From NCBI GenBank assembly GCA_946902985.2, contig OX336395.1, forward strand, positions 21,058,708 to 21,122,707: 64,000 bases of DNA, written 5' to 3'. The notes under the pieces were generated by a model. That model was not told the DNA's origin. It saw only the letters and a list, made by a program, of their open reading frames with translations, and did no database searches. The translations under genes were made by a program, and so were the position numbers. Source of the DNA: Meconema thalassinum (taxonomy: Eukaryota > Arthropoda > Insecta > Orthoptera > Tettigoniidae). Positions 44,050 to 53,965 of the stretch are shown here, piece after piece. How positions within the stretch are numbered: the first letter of the stretch is position 1; every line of letters starts with the position of its first letter.

Positions 44050-44350
44050 CTTGCCACTGTGGGTGAGTGGTTATCGTGTCGGACTACCAACCCCGAGCTT
44101 CCAAGTTCGCTCCTGGCCGTGGTAAGTGATTTTTGAAAGGCGACAAAGCCACGATACACATCCCATACGATATTGGCATGTTAAAGAACCCATTTGAATT
44201 CAGTAGGCCGTGTTCCTTATGACAAAATTAATCTCGGGAGTTTCCTCCAACACAAACGTTCCTCCTTTCTCTACTAGAAAGCATTAGAGAGTCAAGGAGC
44301 TTAGATATCTAACCTCCTTGACTTTCATAGTGTTTCAAGGAACAACAACA
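44050..44350 (+). repeat. tRNA-derived SINE
   Basis: A-box-like GTGGGTGAGTGGTTA (44059-44073) and B-box-like AAGTTCGCTCC (44103-44113) at normal tRNA spacing, then a unique body (GGCATGTTAAAGAACCC) and an (AAC)n tail near 44340. Intergenic or in a 5' intron of the zinc-finger gene. Confidence 0.72.
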
Positions 44351-45137
44351 TTCTACATGCAAGCTGCCCTCTGGGCGTCAAATAACAAAGCTTGTACCTG
44401 ACACCCGAGGTCACACGATGTTATTGATGTGTAACATCTTTCCACTCGGTTGCTGGATATTTTTGTGGGAGTGATTTTGAAAAATGGGACGGAAGTGGAT
44501 CGGACGGAAGTGTGTAAGACGCACTGCCAGCTAGATCGTATCCCAGGAGGGATGCGATCCGATCCAGCTGGCAGTGGTACCATGTGGAATGTATAGAACA
44601 TACGGATTACTTCAAGGTTTAGAGGCGCCAATACAGATATTTATACAGTGAATTATCATCAAGTTGTCGTTCTTTGGTGTAAAAATATTCATTAAATCAT
44701 ATTTGCTGAAAACAATTATGACTTATAAAGAGTCTGTTTTTCAATCTCTGGATAAAAGTGATGGGCATCCACTCGCCGAGGAACACACTTTCATACTGAA
44801 AGGTAAACGCTCATGAGAACTCTGGTGTCAACTCTGAAAGACAAACCACATGTCTTCGTATCAGTATTTAAATGATACATTGTAACTAGTCGGCAAAGCC
44901 GGTATTATGTTTCTGCACAATGCTTATTCAGATATTAACCCCCATTGCGGTAATGCAGTGATCAATGTAATATATATCGATGATTTTATACGGGAACTGG
45001 GCTAGCCTTTCATAGACCACTATAGGAATTCCCTTTACTGTCAAGTAGGAATATTCAAAACTAATTTAAAACTCAATTCCACGCAGGAACATTAACGAAA
45101 AAAAATTACAGTCAGTCTGAAAGTCTAGACGTTATAT
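44351..45137. other. Upstream region of exon 1, with a strong hairpin
   Basis: 44518-44572 forms a hairpin (CACTGCCAGCTAGATCG with CGATCCAGCTGGCAGTG). A 92-codon frame over it has no recognisable homology. The 5' UTR exon and promoter of the zinc-finger gene could be here or further right; I cannot place them. Confidence 0.35.
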
Positions 45138-46558
45138 CATTTCAAATGACGCATGCTACAAATGCTACACATGTTAGAAACACTCAGGAGGGCTTCTCGC
45201 GAAGGACTCTTTCAACAGACTCTATTACCCATTAACTTAGGCTTCCCGCGCGGGCACCTCTTTAAGGGACACCCTGTATATGAGTCTGACATCTTTTACA
45301 ACTCTTTAAGAGTCACCCATTATTTGAATTTGATACCTTGCAAACCTCTTTAAGGGTCACCTTGTATTTGAATTGAATCTAATATACTGTACACCTCGTT
45401 AAGTGTCACCCTGTAATTTTCTCTGACATCCTGCACAGCTCTTTAGGAGGCACCCTGTATTCTTATCTGGCATCTAGTATATATCTTTAGAAGTCACCCT
45501 GTATTCTTGTGTGACATCTTGTACACCTCTTTAGGAGTCACCCTGTATTCTTGTCTGACATCTTGTGCACCTCTTTAGGAGCCACTCTGTATTCTTCTCT
45601 GCCATCTTGCACACCTCATTAAGAGTCACCTTGTATTCTTATCTGGCATCTTGTATATCTCTTTAGGAGTCACTCTGTATTCTACTCTGCCATCTTGCAC
45701 ACCTCATTAAGAGTCACCTTGTATTCTTATCTGGCATCTAGTATACATCTTTAGAAGTCACCCTGTATTCTTGTGTGACATCTTGTACACCTCTTTAGGA
45801 GTCACCCTGTATTCTTGTCTGACATCTTGTACACCTCTTTAGGAGCCACTCTGTATTCTTCTCTGCCATCTTGCACACCTCATTAAGAGTCACCCTGTAT
45901 TCTTGTCTGACATCTTGTGCACCTCTTTAGGAGCCACTCTGTATTCTTCTCTGCCATCTTGCACACCTCATTAAGAGTCACCTTGTATTCTTATCTGGCA
46001 TCTAGTATATATCTTTAGAAGTCACCCTGTATTCTTGTCTGACATCTTGTACACCTCTTTAGGAGTCACTCTGTATTCTTCTCTGCAATCTTGCACACCT
46101 CATTAAGAGTCACCTTGTATTCTTATCTGGCATCTAGTATATATCTTTAGAAGTCACCCTGTATTCTTGTCTGACATCTTGTGCACCTCTTTAGGAGTCA
46201 CTCTGTATTCTTCTCTGCCATCTTGCACACCTCATTAAGAGTCACCTTGTATTCTTATCTGGCATCTTGTATATCTCTTTAGGAGTCACCCTGTATTCTT
46301 TTCACTTCGCTCAAAGCCCCAGGTCACTCGACGCCCCAGACTCCATTAACCATTAGCTTCTGCTTCCCGCGTGGCTGCATGTCGTCACGCACTCGCTTCC
46401 CGCGCGGCTGCATGACGTCACTTCCCACGCGGCTGCATAACGTCACTTCCCGCGCGGCTGCATGACGTCACTTCCCACGCGGCTGCATAACGTCACTTCC
46501 GTCTCCGTAACGTATAACTTTAGACTCAAGCATAACGACGAAGTCGACAAGATCATTT
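45138..46558. mobile_element. Element with palindromic ends enclosing a minisatellite
   Basis: Left end ATCATTTCAAATGACGCATG and right end AGATCATTTGAAATGAT. The last 40 bases (GACGAAGTCGACAAGATCAT) match the tips of the foldback at 53966-55738 closely, so they belong to one family. Near the right end GCGCGGCTGCATGACGTCAC is repeated four to five times (about 46362-46500). No ORF. Confidence 0.6.
45250..46310 (+). repeat. 44-bp minisatellite
   Basis: About 24 diverged units of 44 bp around the phrase CACCCTGTATTCTTGTCTG...CACCTCTTTAGGAG. Three unit variants alternate in a higher-order pattern. It sits inside the palindrome-ended element. Confidence 0.9.
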
Positions 46559-46667
46559 GAAATGATTCAAAAAAAGCAAAATATTAATGGAGTATAAAAA
46601 AATACTTCCATATTATTACCGGCACGCGAAAATAAGTAACTGTCTTGTACTCTAAATATCTGTGGTT

Positions 46668-46736
46668 GTAATGGCTGCGTGGATAGCGTCTTGGTCTGCG
46701 AATCATGAGGTACAAGGTTCGAACCCCAGGCCCTGG
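46668..46736 (+). repeat. tRNA-like sequence (SINE head or tRNA pseudogene)
   Basis: TGGCTGCGTGGATAGCG resembles an A box and GGTTCGAACCCC is a perfect B box. The acceptor ends do not pair and the anticodon arm is weak, so it is unlikely to be a working tRNA gene. Confidence 0.5.
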
Positions 46737-47109
46737 AATTATTTTTGCTACCGGATTATCGATCTAAACGATAGATCTCATAACATTATGCATCATTTTA
46801 ACAGAATCTACATGGAATTACGATGTATCTAATTTTAATTACAAGAGTTTGCACCAAGCAGGAGTTGGGAAATTTGATTGTATTGAACATTATTTCTAGT
46901 AGTCTATCGATAGGCTAGAGACTATGGTTTCATTCCTCCTCTTAATTTACAATATAATAGCATATCTCCAATTCAGTCTATACATTCATCATAGTACCAG
47001 TATGAAAACGGAGCATAAATTAACATTTTAAGAATGTCCAAGCTGTGTAGTATACGAGTAGGATAACATGTTACACATCATAATTATGCGACTACTGTAA
47101 GGCTCGTAT
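46737..47109. other. Non-coding, nothing recognised
   Basis: No ORF, repeat or splice-bounded exon recognised. Confidence 0.35.
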
Positions 47110-47110
47110 C

Positions 47111-47165
<55 letters not shown>

Positions 47166-48412
47166 ATTGTTTGACAACATTATCACGGCAAATACCGGCT
47201 ACATTTTCTGTTACAGCCTGGTTCGGCCTTAGCAAGGAACCATCTGTACTGAGATAATTTCGATTACACTGTTCAGGGACTTCACATCCATGCCTTGCCC
47301 GCAGTCATCACGAGTCTCCTTCATTTGTAGGATGAGCTAAATTTCCATCTGGATCATCGAGCTTTGCTGAGTATTCGGCCAGGGCATTGTCACCAAGGAA
47401 CTTCCTAACAATATGGCATGTGTTTAACAGAACTGCCTTCTGAAGTTCAATATATATCTGCGGGTGCAGATTCAATATTGATAGACTACTGTGGAGAGTT
47501 TTTGGTATAACACCAGTAGCCTACACGACATAATTATTGGGATGGTAGTCACCGAATCAAGTTTCCACATCTGCTTTATCTCAATTGCCAGCTCTGTGTA
47601 CTTAGATATTTTAGTAGCAGCTGTTGTTTGGATGTTTTGAGTGTTGGGACATGCGATATCTATCAGTAATGCCTCTTTGTGTACTTTATTGATGACAATG
47701 ATATCGGGCCGGTTGTTACTGACTGCAACATCTGTCACAACTCCTCTGTCCCAGTAGAGCTTGTGTGTGGCATTTTCGAGTACTACAGATCGTGTGTATT
47801 TCCAATAGGGGACGGAGCTTTGAAGAAGTTTGTACTTCAAGGCCAGTTTCTGGTGAATAATGTTGGCAACTTGATCGTGTCGATGTTTGTAGTCAGTGTT
47901 GGCAAGGTGGGAACAACCTGATATAATGTGTTGAATGGTCTCACTACATTTGCCACAGCGGCGACACTTCTCACTCTCTGTTGTTGGATCTTTTATGACA
48001 AATTTCCGATAGCTTCGAGTAGCAACAACTTGGTCTTGGATAGCTACAACAAATCCCTCTGTTTCCGGAAAGAGGGCCGAGTGGGTCAGCCAAGCGTGCG
48101 ACGCTAACTTGTCGATGTGAGGCTGGTCCAACTCATGTGGAAACTTCCCATGAAGCGCCTTCTGTTTACAATTCCCGATCTTGTATTCAGTAGTTTTCAT
48201 TTCTTTTACTGGTGGATCTAAAGATGACAGATGGAGCGGTGTGTAATTATCATCAGCTGAAGATACAGTGTGATGGAGAGGGGATGTTTCTCCTTTGTTG
48301 TGGAAAAATGCACGCAGAGTTGTCACTTGTTTTGTATGAAGGTTCATGATGTCTATCAGTCCTCGACCACCTTCAGACCGAGGTAGAGTCAGGCGCTCTG
48401 TTATTATTATTA
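47110..48412 (-). mobile_element. R2/R4-type LINE 3' part (restriction-like endonuclease)
   Basis: Minus-strand frame 47472-48470. From about 48405 it reads RLTLPRSEGGRGLIDIMNLH, then HAWLTHSALFPETEGFVVAI, CRRCGKCSETIQHIISGCSH (CCHC knuckle) and NRPDIIVINKVHKEALLIDI, the PD...D nuclease core, ending near SRLLVLYQK. These are the C-terminal domains of site-specific-type non-LTR elements. The first roughly 20 codons of that frame are the tail of the neighbouring RTE-like LINE. A (TAA)n tail lies at 47115-47160. Confidence 0.84.
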
Positions 48413-48471
48413 TTTTTATTATTCTTCTTCTTCTTCTTCCTTCGTTACGGCCAACTAAGGACCACGTCATG

Positions 48472-48969
48472 TCAACTGTTTTTCTGCATTTTAATGTTAG
48501 CCCAGTACTCCTTCATTCGCAATCGATGTTGCACCTTTCTCTCTGTCGTCCACGCCTTCCCGGTTTTTAGCTTCGGCTTAAGTTGAAAACTCCGATGTTT
48601 CTGAAGTGTATCCCTAAGTGGGCCACGCTCCTGGATATCTTCACGTGTAATCCCAGTCTCCAACAGATCTTTCTCTACTTCAATGAACCAGGCCCCCTTT
48701 GTCTTCTTCTCACGGAGAAAAGCAAAAATTCTGTTGGATAGCCGTGTTGATTTCATTCGGGTTATATGTCCATAAAAATAAATCCTCCTTTTCCTCATCA
48801 CGTCCGTTATTTTCTCTACGTGAGTGTACAACTCGTGGTTGTGGCGTCTTCGGAACTCGCCGTGTTCTTTGACTGGACCCAGGATTTTCCTCAATATCTT
48901 CCTTTCCTTGGTCTCCAGTTTTTCCATTATGCCTTTTCTATTCATGGAGAGACATTCCGCTGCATACAA
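48472..48969 (-). pseudogene. RTE-like ORF, displaced C-terminus
   Basis: Continues the 49014-51527 frame after a frameshift near 49000: YAAECLSMNRKGIMEKLETK, MRKRRIYFYGHITRMKSTRL, then a charged tail ending KEYWANIKMQKNS. This is the usual C-terminal region of these ORFs downstream of the RT thumb. Confidence 0.8.
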
Positions 48970-49013
48970 AGCTTCTGGCCGGATGACCGTGCAGTGGTGC
49001 TTCAGTTTTGCAT

Positions 49014-51527
49014 TCAGGGATACCGTATAGATCTTTTGTTGTACACATTCTTAGTTAGATGGTAAGCCATTTCAATTTTATTCCAGCGTGACGCAAAAGC
49101 CTCGTTTTCGGACATTGTAGGGTCTATCCAGTCCCCAAGATACTTAAATTTCACAACCCGCTTGATTTTCCCATGATTCACTTCAATATATTTTGGAGCC
49201 GTTTTGATGTTGGTAATAAATTCTGTTTTCTCGAAAGAGATCAGGAGGCCCGCCTTTGCAGCTTGTGTTTGAAGCTGGTTGATCTGTTTCCTGGCCGTAT
49301 CCAACGAATCTGCAAAAACCGCAAGGTCATCCGCAAAGGCTAGACAGTCAATTGATAAATTCTTATTCTTGTGACCAAGTCTGATTCCATTTTCGACTCC
49401 TTCATCAATCATTGTTTTGCGCCACTCACGGATAACTTTCTCAAGAACGCAGTTGAATAGTAGAGGCGAGAGACCATCTCCCTGTCGAACTCCTGTCCTT
49501 ATCTCGAAGGCATTGGAAATCTCGCCTCTAAACTTAACTTTTGAAGTGGTGTTGGTGAGAGTCTGTTGGATGATCGCTCTGGTTTTGTTGTCTGGGCCGA
49601 ACTCCTTTAGAATCTTAAGCAGGGTAGTCCGATCAATGGAGTCATAAGCTTTCTTAAAATCAATGAAAGTTACTACAAATTTCTTGCTCCTTAGTTTCAG
49701 ATATGAAAGGATAGATTTGAGATTCATGATTTGCTCCACACACGACCGTCCCTTCCTAAAACCTCCTTGATAATCACCCAGTTCTGTATCTAGCTGTTCT
49801 TCAGCCCTAGTTTGAAGAGCTTTTGAGAGGATTTTGTAAGTTATCAGTAGGAGGGAGATGCCTCGATAGTTGTTAACATCTGCTTTATCGCCTTTCTTAT
49901 GAAGGGGGTGGATTAAAGCAGAAGTCCAATCACTCGGAAGTCTTTCGGTATCCCAAATTTCATGTATGATGTCCGTTAATTTATCCACTGTATTGTCACT
50001 AGCAAACTTCCACAGTTCAGCGATTATCGAGTCTTCACCTGGAGCTTTATGGTTCTTTAGAGATCGGATAATCTGTTTGACTTCCTCTTTCGTGGGTGAA
50101 GAGGAATCTGGGTGGACTTGCGCATGGTCATTAAATGTGAATATGGAACTTGGAGTCTCACAGTTAAGAAGGGACTCAAAATATTTTGCAAGCACCTGAC
50201 AATTATCTTTGTCGCTATAAACTAGTTTTCCATTGCAATCCCTGAACTGAAGACATGGAGGGCTATATTTCTTCAAGTTGCTTTTAAATGTTCTATAGAA
50301 GTTGCGCATATTATTCTTCTGGAAATCCTGTTCGATTTGTTCCATCTGGTTTTTATGAAAGGCACGTTTAGCATTGCGGATGGTTTTTGCTGCACTCGTT
50401 CTCTCATTCAAGAAGTCTGTCCAGTTGACTTGATTTTGTTGCGAATTCCATTTCTGCCAGGCATGCTGTCTCCTCCTTATTACTGCGTCACATTCACTGT
50501 TCCACCAAGCATGCTTCCTCGTTTTAGTTAGTAGGACGGTCTCTTTTGCTGTCTCAACCAGCGCCTCTCGCAGTTGTTCCCAGTTCTCTGCATCCACAGT
50601 TTGTAGTTTTCGTGTAAACTCATTACCGGACGCCAGTTTTTCAACATCATATCTTTCAGTCTTTTTGGCTCGGAATCTCCGTGTGTTTCTCGGGAGGAGT
50701 TTGATTTTAATTTTAGATAGATAATGATCCGAGTCCAGTTTTGCATTTCGTAGAACTTTCACATTCTGAATTTCTCTTTGAGCTTTCCGTGCAATTGCGA
50801 CGTGATCAATCTGGAATTCGCCAAGACTGGGATTTGGGGATATCCAGGTCTTTTGTTTCTTGGGCAGATGTTTGAAAGCAGTGGATTTCATTACGAGGTT
50901 GAAGGCCCTACATAGCTCTATTAGCCGTTCTCCATTACGATCCGTTCTGTGATGTGCGGAGTAATTTCCAACAATGTTTCGAAATTTTCTTTCTTTGCCT
51001 ACCTGGGCATTGAAATCCCCAAGTAAAATGATATTATGTTTGCCTGGAATCTTCGATAAAATGTATTCAAGTTCTTCCCAGAATCGATCAGTTCCTTCCG
51101 GGTCTTTCTTGTTCGCTACGTTGATCGGTGCATGAACGTTCACAATAGTATACATTTTATTTGTACTTCGAAAGGAAAGGGTCGAGACTCGACTGCTTAC
51201 AGAAGTGAAATTTGTGATGGAGTCTAGAATCTTCTTGTTGACTACAAATCCAGTACCAAGTTGGGGAACCGTTTCTATAACACGTTTACCTGGCTTACCC
51301 TTGAAGATTCTGTAGCCTTCTGATTCAAAGGCATGCTCATCAGTAAATCGTGTTTCCTGAACTGCCACAATTTGGATCTGATGTTCAGTTAGAGCATCCG
51401 TGAGTTGTTTTAATTTTCCAACCTTCCGGAGAGAATTTGTGTTAAAGGTAGCAAAGAAATTCTTGGCTCTATGCTTGATCTTTCGTGGAGTCTCCGATAC
51501 CTCCAAGCATTTCGGTGCAAGCTCCAC
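49014..51527 (-). CDS. RTE-like endonuclease-reverse transcriptase (frameshifted at C-terminus)
   Basis: 837 codons. Residues about 20-250 form an AP-type endonuclease that nicks target DNA: FATFNTNSLRKVGKL, AVQETRF, ILLGDFNAQVG, and the FQIDHVAI/SDHYLS catalytic end. From about 450 the reverse transcriptase: NHKAPGEDSIIAELWK, NNYRGISLLLITYKILSKAL, VVTFIDFKKAYDSI (motif A, catalytic Asp), RTGVRQGDGLSPLLFN (motif B), CLAFADDLAVFAD (motif C, FADD) and FKYLGDWI. The frame stops at 49014 (after NKRSIRYP); the rest of the C-terminus (AAECLSMNRKGIMEKLETKE...RRIYFYGHITRM) follows in another frame to 48472. One frameshift thus separates it from a complete protein. No ORF1 is seen, as usual for RTE elements. 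Confidence 0.87.
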   Translation of the reverse strand: MELAPKCLEVSETPRKIKHRAKNFFATFNTNSLRKVGKLKQLTDALTEHQIQIVAVQETRFTDEHAFESEGYRIFKGKPGKRVIETVPQLGTGFVVNKKILDSITNFTSVSSRVSTLSFRSTNKMYTIVNVHAPINVANKKDPEGTDRFWEELEYILSKIPGKHNIILLGDFNAQVGKERKFRNIVGNYSAHHRTDRNGERLIELCRAFNLVMKSTAFKHLPKKQKTWISPNPSLGEFQIDHVAIARKAQREIQNVKVLRNAKLDSDHYLSKIKIKLLPRNTRRFRAKKTERYDVEKLASGNEFTRKLQTVDAENWEQLREALVETAKETVLLTKTRKHAWWNSECDAVIRRRQHAWQKWNSQQNQVNWTDFLNERTSAAKTIRNAKRAFHKNQMEQIEQDFQKNNMRNFYRTFKSNLKKYSPPCLQFRDCNGKLVYSDKDNCQVLAKYFESLLNCETPSSIFTFNDHAQVHPDSSSPTKEEVKQIIRSLKNHKAPGEDSIIAELWKFASDNTVDKLTDIIHEIWDTERLPSDWTSALIHPLHKKGDKADVNNYRGISLLLITYKILSKALQTRAEEQLDTELGDYQGGFRKGRSCVEQIMNLKSILSYLKLRSKKFVVTFIDFKKAYDSIDRTTLLKILKEFGPDNKTRAIIQQTLTNTTSKVKFRGEISNAFEIRTGVRQGDGLSPLLFNCVLEKVIREWRKTMIDEGVENGIRLGHKNKNLSIDCLAFADDLAVFADSLDTARKQINQLQTQAAKAGLLISFEKTEFITNIKTAPKYIEVNHGKIKRVVKFKYLGDWIDPTMSENEAFASRWNKIEMAYHLTKNVYNKRSIRYP

Positions 51528-51540
51528 AGATTCCGAAGGC

Positions 51541-52010
51541 TATTTTTATTATTATTATTATTATTATTATTTTGAGTCGTTTCGGCCATCAATGTTCTTC
51601 ACTCATATGATCGCTGTAATGCTTGTTTTCTTGTCTGCCAGTAGATCTTCATTCTTGACGAAGGTTCTGCTCTCCTTTCTTCCGTCCACTTGCAGTGAGG
51701 GCGAGGCATCACAGATGTTAAAGGGTGTAGATTACTGGTTGATTTAACCGCCTTTCTGAACAGGTTCCTATCCCAAACGAGAGCTTCATTGATACGAGCT
51801 TCTGTTAGGTCCTTTTTAACTTGCATCGACCATTTACAATAGCCTAGTTTTTTTTTTTTTTTTTTTAGAGATTGATGAGTGTATTCGATATGAAAGTCGA
51901 TGATGCTCCATCCGTTCCAAATGTCCAAAGAAAGACATTCTCCTTTTTCTCATCACACTTACCAAATCTTCTATATTATTATTATTATAAAAAAGCGTTA
52001 CTTTTCCCAC
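51541..52010 (-). mobile_element. RTE-like LINE 3' fragment
   Basis: Minus-strand pieces SVMRKRRMSFFGHLERMEHH (from about 51960), DLTEARINEALVWDRNLFRK and PRPHCKWTEERR, then an (AAT)n tail at 51545-51573. Interrupted by a poly-T run at 51849-51866 and frameshifts. Confidence 0.75.
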
Positions 52011-52015
52011 CTCAG

Positions 52016-52250
52016 CCATCTTGAAAGTGGTTTTCCGTGGTTTACCCCTTCTACTCTATGCGAATGCCGGGATGGTTCCTGAATTAAGGCCACGGCCACC
52101 TCCTTCCCAATCCTCATCTGAATTACAACTACACACACTGATACAGCCATCACAACGACACAGATTATCATACAAATTCCACACACTCCCAAGTACACGG
52201 GACTACATAATCACGATGCCGCAAAGCCCCTAAATAAATCAACAACTACT
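52016..52250 (+). repeat. SINE body and tail
   Basis: TTGAAAGTGGTTTTCCGTGG, TGCGAATGCCGGGATGGTTC, TTAAGGCCACGGCCACC, then a tail with ACACACTGATACAGCCATCA and GCAAAGCCCCTAAATAAATC, which matches the tails of the inverted pair at 10129-11048. Confidence 0.65.
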
Positions 52251-52546
52251 AATGATATATCTATTCATAAACTACTTACTCTCTAAGCGGCGTGCTTTTG
52301 TTCCTATATCTGGTTCAAGTATATACGTGCCTAGGGGTAATTTTGAATGTAGTCAATGACGTCACGGATATGTGGACGTTGATGCTTGTTTGTTTGCTGT
52401 TGTGGCTTGATTTGCAGCCATATTGCTCAGCTGCGAAGAGTGCGTTGTTATTTGCGGATGCAGTCACATGTGTTCAATAGCTAGGTTTGGTCGTGAATTA
52501 TGAATGTTCATAAATTACTGAAAGTTATTAATTTGTGCTACAGTAA
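52251..52546. other. Non-coding, nothing recognised
   Basis: No convincing feature. Confidence 0.35.
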
Positions 52547-53445
52547 ATACAATACAATACGAATTGAAGCAAGGTTGATTATCCACTCCAATCTTCATTC
52601 ATGGTGGCCACTCAAATCGGTCAACGATTTTCCAGGAGTTTTCCAGGAGTGATTCTCATTTTTCCAGATTTAAAAATAAATGCGAGTTCCAGGGGAGGGG
52701 CCGGGGGGGGGGGGAGGTTGGGGGGTGTTTTACCGGTTGCCTACTTCAAGACCAAAATAAAGCAGTTGTGTTTGGTTTACTTATACAGATGTTGACAAAA
52801 ATTAGTGGTGATTGCGTTATTGACATGCAAGCCTACACACTTGTTGCTTTAAAAAAGCCTTTGTGACTCAAATATCCACTTAAAAAAAGAAAAAAGAATG
52901 CCGCCTGCAATTTTATTGCGGTGAAGTTGTCTATACTCAATATGTTTTACAAAAATACTATCGCGTGTTGTCACACACAGAAACAGGCAGCCTGAGGAAA
53001 TTTCTTTCGTTAACGACAGAGTGCTCATCCAAAACCACAGCGGGAGTATGATTTAAGATGGAAAGATTTTTATAATTAATTAACAGTGACTGTTTTCCAG
53101 GAGTTTTCAAATTCTTCGTCATTTTCCATGTGTTTTCCAGACCTAATAAAAATCCAGGAGTTTTCCAGGATTTCCAGGTTTTCCAGGAGTAGTGGCCACC
53201 ATGTCCATAATTGCGTGTCAAGATCGCCTTAAATTACACTGAGAAGGGTGTTTGTATACTGTTTAGCATTTGCTAAATGGTGACAGCACCTTTATATAAA
53301 ATAAGACAGAAGAACTATTCGCAATAAAGAGTCCGTACAGGGTAGACAACTCCGGCTGATAAGTAGGTGGCATTTCTAATGGGACGCAATTATGAAGATT
53401 GGAGTGGATAATCAACCTTGCTTCAATTCGTATTGCAAATTATAA
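52547..53445. mobile_element. DNA element with ~46-bp inverted ends hosting another element
   Basis: CAATACGAATTGAAGCAAGG at 52553 and its reverse at about 53440 continue inward for some 46 bp (GATTATCCACTCCAATCTTC). The CATGGTGGCCACT element (52600-53203) lies just inside the left end. Confidence 0.65.
52600..53203. mobile_element. CATGGTGGCCACT-ended element, copy 2
   Basis: Same ends and interior as 8614-9923 but without the nested hAT, showing the empty site AGCAGTTGTGTTTGGTTTAC. Includes a G-rich run at about 52704-52727. Confidence 0.78.
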
Positions 53446-53469
53446 GTGACAAAGGGCCATCAAACATAT

Positions 53470-53875
53470 GAATATGAAGTAAGAAAATCCTTTGCAAAAT
53501 AATTTGTATGGAGTACACTGCTCTATAGAAGTGAAAGTTGGACTCGGGGTAAATTGGAAAAGAATCGACTTGAAGCTGCTGAAATGTAGATATGGCGGAA
53601 AATTACAAGAACGAACTGGATGGAAAGGAAAATCAACCTGGAAGTCCTACGGGAAGTCAAATAAGAGAGAAGATTAATGAAGGATATGGGAAAGAGAAAA
53701 GTAAAATTTATTGGACGTGTCATCAGACACAACACATTCATCGTTAAGATTCTTGAAGGGAAAATGCTGGGAAAGAAAGTAAGAGGACGGTCTAGGACGA
53801 AGTATTTGGAAGACATCAACAATAGAATGGGATGTGACAATTACATGGAACTTTATGCCCATTCTTTAAGAATTC
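53470..53875 (+). mobile_element. LINE RT C-terminal fragment
   Basis: MKDMGKRKVKFIGRVIRHNT and GRSRTKYLEDINNRMGCDNY (53677-53870), with a preceding frame holding LYRSESWTRG-type and EMWT-type remnants, match the tail of RTE-like LINE ORFs. Frameshifted. Confidence 0.72.
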
Positions 53876-53965
53876 TATTTCTATTTTATTGCGATGACGC
53901 CTGTGAATTTGTACAATTTTAATCGAACATGTCATGTGTAATGGTTTTGAATTGAGCATTGTGAA

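Larger units (their letters stand above)
48413..51540 (-). mobile_element. RTE-like LINE, nearly full ORF
   Basis: Covers an uninterrupted 837-codon frame plus a frameshifted C-terminus. The 3' tail (GAA)n(AAT)n is at 48412-48440, directly abutting the R2/R4-type LINE. The (AAT)n at 51545-51573 is the 3' tail of another LINE just upstream. Confidence 0.88.

Noticed and set aside
44353..44631. 92-codon minus-strand ORF as a gene or zinc-finger 5' exon
   Set aside because: No homology, contains a hairpin, and no splice signals leading into exon 1 in frame were found.
46668..46736. Functional tRNA gene
   Set aside because: Good B box but no pairing acceptor stem or proper anticodon arm.
47472..48470. 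A host gene starting MTWSLVGRNEGRRRR
   Set aside because: The first codons are the tail and microsatellite of the neighbouring RTE-like LINE; the rest is an R2/R4-type LINE C-terminus.
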